From contig CAJTZX010000017.1 of the NCBI GenBank assembly GCA_910584345.1, forward strand, positions 1 through 63,051: 63,051 bases of DNA, in the 5' to 3' direction. Each line of letters opens with the position of its first letter. Positions within the stretch are counted from its first letter, which is position 1. Source of the DNA: an uncultured Eubacterium sp. Lineage in GTDB: Bacteria > Bacillota > Clostridia > Lachnospirales > Lachnospiraceae. The translations under genes and the position numbers were made by a program. The notes beneath the pieces were generated by a model. It saw only the letters and a program-made list of their open reading frames with translations, was not told the origin of the DNA and did not search any database. Positions 62,989-63,051 of this stretch are shown in pieces.

Positions 62989-63051
62989 CCTGCCATCTCC
63001 TTCCTATAATGTCAAGTCCTAAATTATTGATTTTACAGACTTTTCTTTAAA

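Noticed and set aside
1..63051. CRISPR arrays, rRNA genes, replication origin
   Set aside because: No regularly spaced identical repeats, rRNA-like sequence or origin features were seen.

Overview
The window looks like chromosome of a spore-forming, low-to-moderate GC member of the Clostridia, most likely Lachnospiraceae. Evidence: sporulation and germination genes (a GerA/SpoVAF-type protein, SpoVT, a SpoVB/MurJ-type flippase), class B sortases with Gram-positive sorting signals, very large repeat-built surface proteins, a CotH-VTC-DUF4956 group, strong AGGAGG ribosome binding sites, and several small proteins typical of that family. Genus cannot be fixed from sequence alone.

Layout. 0.2-5.9 kb: a GHKL kinase and LytTR regulator face a small secreted protein followed by two membrane proteins and an ABC ATPase, the architecture of a peptide-linked immunity or export locus. 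6-14.1 kb: ordinary genes (Rrf2 regulator, MATE exporter, TraX-like protein, hemolysin-III-like protein, GerA-type germination protein, PsiE-like protein, panB-panC-panD). 14.1-22.9 kb: palindromic intergenic repeats and then a gene graveyard, with a DUF6483-like gene stopped by a nonsense codon, a frameshifted XRE/membrane gene cut by a TnpB fragment, an IS4-type transposase relic, a helicase with a frameshift and a 166-bp MITE inside it, and a twice-frameshifted serine recombinase. An ECF sigma/anti-sigma pair and an antitoxin/GNAT-toxin pair in the same stretch look intact. 22.9-26.2 kb: FNT channel, two small unknowns, gdhA.

26.4-37.8 kb is a surface-display operon on the minus strand: a 2895-residue secreted repeat protein, a class B sortase, and a leucine-rich-repeat protein ending in a PKTG-type sorting signal. 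37.8-43.7 kb is gene-poor, with fused fragments and the relic of an integrative element (DUF6618, excisionase fragment, broken tyrosine integrase) stopping beside a tRNA-Pro gene. 43.9-53.9 kb is housekeeping: class A PBP, a foldase-like lipoprotein, SpoVT, a truncated DUF58 gene, flippase, 2-hydroxyacid dehydrogenase, zinc phospholipase C-like protein and NfeD-like protein.

54-62 kb is a second surface and envelope block: a CAP/InlB-repeat/FN3 protein with its own class B sortase, then VTC-domain protein, DUF4956 protein and an internally deleted cotH, preceded by a two-component system. The main themes are paired sortase and surface-protein operons, an uncharacterised secreted-protein/ABC/two-component locus, and clustered gene decay whose lesions can be reconstructed base by base. 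All calls rest on reading the sequence; no database search was run.
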